Positions 62,625 through 64,000 of a stretch of 64,000 nucleotides of DNA are shown one piece after another. The position numbers and the translations under genes were made by a program. The stretch lies in contig NZ_JAAFZT010000050.1 in NCBI RefSeq assembly GCF_013336795.1, positions 62,499 to 126,498 on the forward strand, given 5' to 3'. The number at the start of each line of letters is the position of its first letter. Position 1 is the stretch's first letter. The notes under the pieces are model-generated. The model was not told where the DNA came from. It was given only the letters and a program-made list of their open reading frames with translations, and did not search any database. The stretch comes from Alteripontixanthobacter muriae. Its GTDB lineage: Bacteria; Pseudomonadota; Alphaproteobacteria; Sphingomonadales; Sphingomonadaceae.

Positions 62625-64000
62625 CTATTCCGCTGCCTGAGCCCGGGCTGCAGAGGGGGCCGTGTCGAACTGCATGACGCCGTCGTCCACCCGGTCGTTC
62701 TTCATAGCGGCGCGGTCCTTGCGGTAGTCCTGATTAAGCCGCCAGGGCAGGTTTTTCGCGCTTTTCGGCATGATGTGTTTCGAGCGCTGGATATATCCGG
62801 ACGAAAAGTCGAACAGATCGTCCTCCTCCAGCGCGTGATCTTCAGGCAAGATGGGCGTCGCGACATCCGCGACGATGGCCTGCATCTGGTTGAGCAGCTT
62901 GCAGACGTATTCCGAGTTCAGATCGGCCCGCAAGGTCCAGCTGGCGTTGAGATAGCCGAACACCACAGCAAGGTTCGGCAGGTTGGAGAACATGCAGCCC
63001 TTGTAATAGAAATGCTCGGAAAAATCGATCGGCTGTCCGTCCTTGCGCATGTCGATCTTGCCAGCGATCGCAAGGCTGAGGCCTGTGGCAGTCACGATGA
63101 TGTCGGCGCGGATCAGCTTGCCCGATTTCGTCAGAATACCTTCCGGCACGAAACGGTCGATGTGATCGGTGACGATCTCCGCCCGATGCGCCTTGATCGC
63201 TTCGAACAAATCGGCATCCGGCACCAGACAAAGGCGCTGGTCCCACGGATCGTAGGGCGGGGTAAAGGTTTCGGCATCGTAGCGATTGCCGAGATGCTCC
63301 TTGATCTTGCCGGTCAGGAATTCACCGAACTTGGCGGGATTATTACGCGCGCGCTTGTAGAAGAAATCCTGCATGGTCACGTTCTTCCAGCGGGTCAGGC
63401 GATAGGCTATCTCTTCTGGCAGGATACGGCGCAGGGCGTTGGCGAATGCATCCTTGGCCGGGCGCGTCGCATACCATGTGGGCGTGCGTTGCAGCATCGT
63501 GACCATCTTCGCCTTGCGAGCCATGGAGGGCACGATTGTTACGGCGGTCGCACCCGATCCGATCACCACGACCCGCTTGTCGTCATAGTCCAGATCCTCC
63601 GGCCAGAATTGCGGATGGACGACCTGGCCATCGAAATCTTCCCGCCCTTTGAAACCTGCGTCGAACGGCTGATCGTAATCGTAATAGCCCGATCCCAGAT
63701 ACAGGAACCGGGCAGTCATTTCCGAGCGTCCCCGATCGTGTTCGGTGACGATGTGCCAAAGGGCGGATGAGCTATCCCAATCGGCGGAAACCACCGTCGC
63801 ACCGAAGCGTATATGGCGGCGGATGTCGCGCTCGTCGGCAATCCGGTTGAGGTACTGGAGAATGGCCTCGCCATCGGCGATGCTCTTTTCGTGCTTCCAG
63901 GGTTCGAAGACGAAGCCCAACGTATGCATGTCACTGTCGGATCGCACGCCCGGATAGCGGAACAGATCCCAGGTTCCCCCAAGGTTTTCCCGCCGTTCCA
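62625..64000 (-). CDS. Flavin-containing / Baeyer-Villiger-type monooxygenase (N-terminus beyond window)
   Basis: About 457 residues visible; the frame runs past the window edge. GGTWDLFRYPGVRSDSDM is the FAD-domain signature. The sequence FKGREDFDGQVVHPQFWP fits the BVMO/FMO fingerprint FxGxxxHxxxWP, followed by VVVIGSGATAV, the NADPH Rossmann motif. The C-terminus (DNDRVDDGVMQFDTAPS-type tail) is ordinary. Substrate unknown. Confidence 0.88.
   Translation of the reverse strand, partial: ERRENLGGTWDLFRYPGVRSDSDMHTLGFVFEPWKHEKSIADGEAILQYLNRIADERDIRRHIRFGATVVSADWDSSSALWHIVTEHDRGRSEMTARFLYLGSGYYDYDQPFDAGFKGREDFDGQVVHPQFWPEDLDYDDKRVVVIGSGATAVTIVPSMARKAKMVTMLQRTPTWYATRPAKDAFANALRRILPEEIAYRLTRWKNVTMQDFFYKRARNNPAKFGEFLTGKIKEHLGNRYDAETFTPPYDPWDQRLCLVPDADLFEAIKAHRAEIVTDHIDRFVPEGILTKSGKLIRADIIVTATGLSLAIAGKIDMRKDGQPIDFSEHFYYKGCMFSNLPNLAVVFGYLNASWTLRADLNSEYVCKLLNQMQAIVADVATPILPEDHALEEDDLFDFSSGYIQRSKHIMPKSAKNLPWRLNQDYRKDRAAMKNDRVDDGVMQFDTAPSAARAQAAE

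Overview
The window reads as an alphaproteobacterial chromosome, most likely Sphingomonadales and probably Erythrobacteraceae. This is inferred from gene content: HWE-family light-sensing kinases (one LOV, one bacteriophytochrome), an Oar-like TonB-dependent receptor, the NDUFA12 / DUF2155 / aat run, a CC0125-type lipoprotein, an IS870-like IS5 element, and high GC with dense, often overlapping genes. Two stretches are clearly accessory: a tRNA-integrated element at 11.85-22.26 kb and a cassette-like patch at about 53.1-59.1 kb.

Layout. 0-11.9 kb is housekeeping: Mrp ATPase, an orphan molybdopterin oxidoreductase, ferrochelatase, a P450 with a palindromic operator, an SDHAF4-like factor, RsmB, a LOV-HWE kinase with its single-domain response regulator, MsrA, N-carbamoylputrescine amidase, and FolK running into tRNA-Lys. 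11.85-22.26 kb is a 10.36-kb element with 46-bp att repeats from tRNA-Lys(TTT). It carries an integrase, an AlpA-like regulator, a TOPRIM primase-helicase, an iteron-like inverted repeat (candidate origin), one HK97-type capsid gene, and plus-strand cargo that includes two proteins with R-x4-H (HEPN-type) motifs. It has no portal, large terminase or tail genes, so it looks like a phage satellite. 22.3-31.6 kb holds an RND efflux operon, a queuosine-precursor transporter, a nucleoside transporter and a 2OG-Fe(II) oxygenase. 31.9-36.3 kb has a TonB-dependent receptor and a TonB-like protein. 36.3-39.5 kb has a bacteriophytochrome HWE kinase fused to a receiver domain, with heme oxygenase just upstream. 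39.6-48.9 kb holds the TelA/XpaC operon, DUF389, a fatty acyl-AMP ligase, RecX, DUF192, NDUFA12, DUF2155 and aat.

49.0-61.2 kb is the tRNA-Trp / secE / nusG / rplK / rplA locus, opened by accessory DNA. Between nusG and rplK lie about 7.7 kb with a lipoprotein gene, five diverged copies of a ~132-bp repeat, an alpha/beta hydrolase, a UPF0060 protein, a four-gene arsenic operon (arsR-arsI-arsC-acr3), an unknown gene and an IS870-like element sitting exactly in that gene's stop codon. The window ends with an RluE-type pseudouridine synthase, a MoaB-domain protein and a flavin-containing monooxygenase cut by the window edge.

How the parts connect: the two photoreceptor kinases use different light (LOV blue, phytochrome red/far-red) but share the HWE kinase type, which in related bacteria feeds general-stress signalling. 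In the satellite, core genes are on the minus strand and cargo on the plus strand. The most interesting unexplained pieces are the overlapping membrane-protein/HEPN-like cargo pair at 14161-15730, the lone capsid gene, and the iteron array at 17699-17846.
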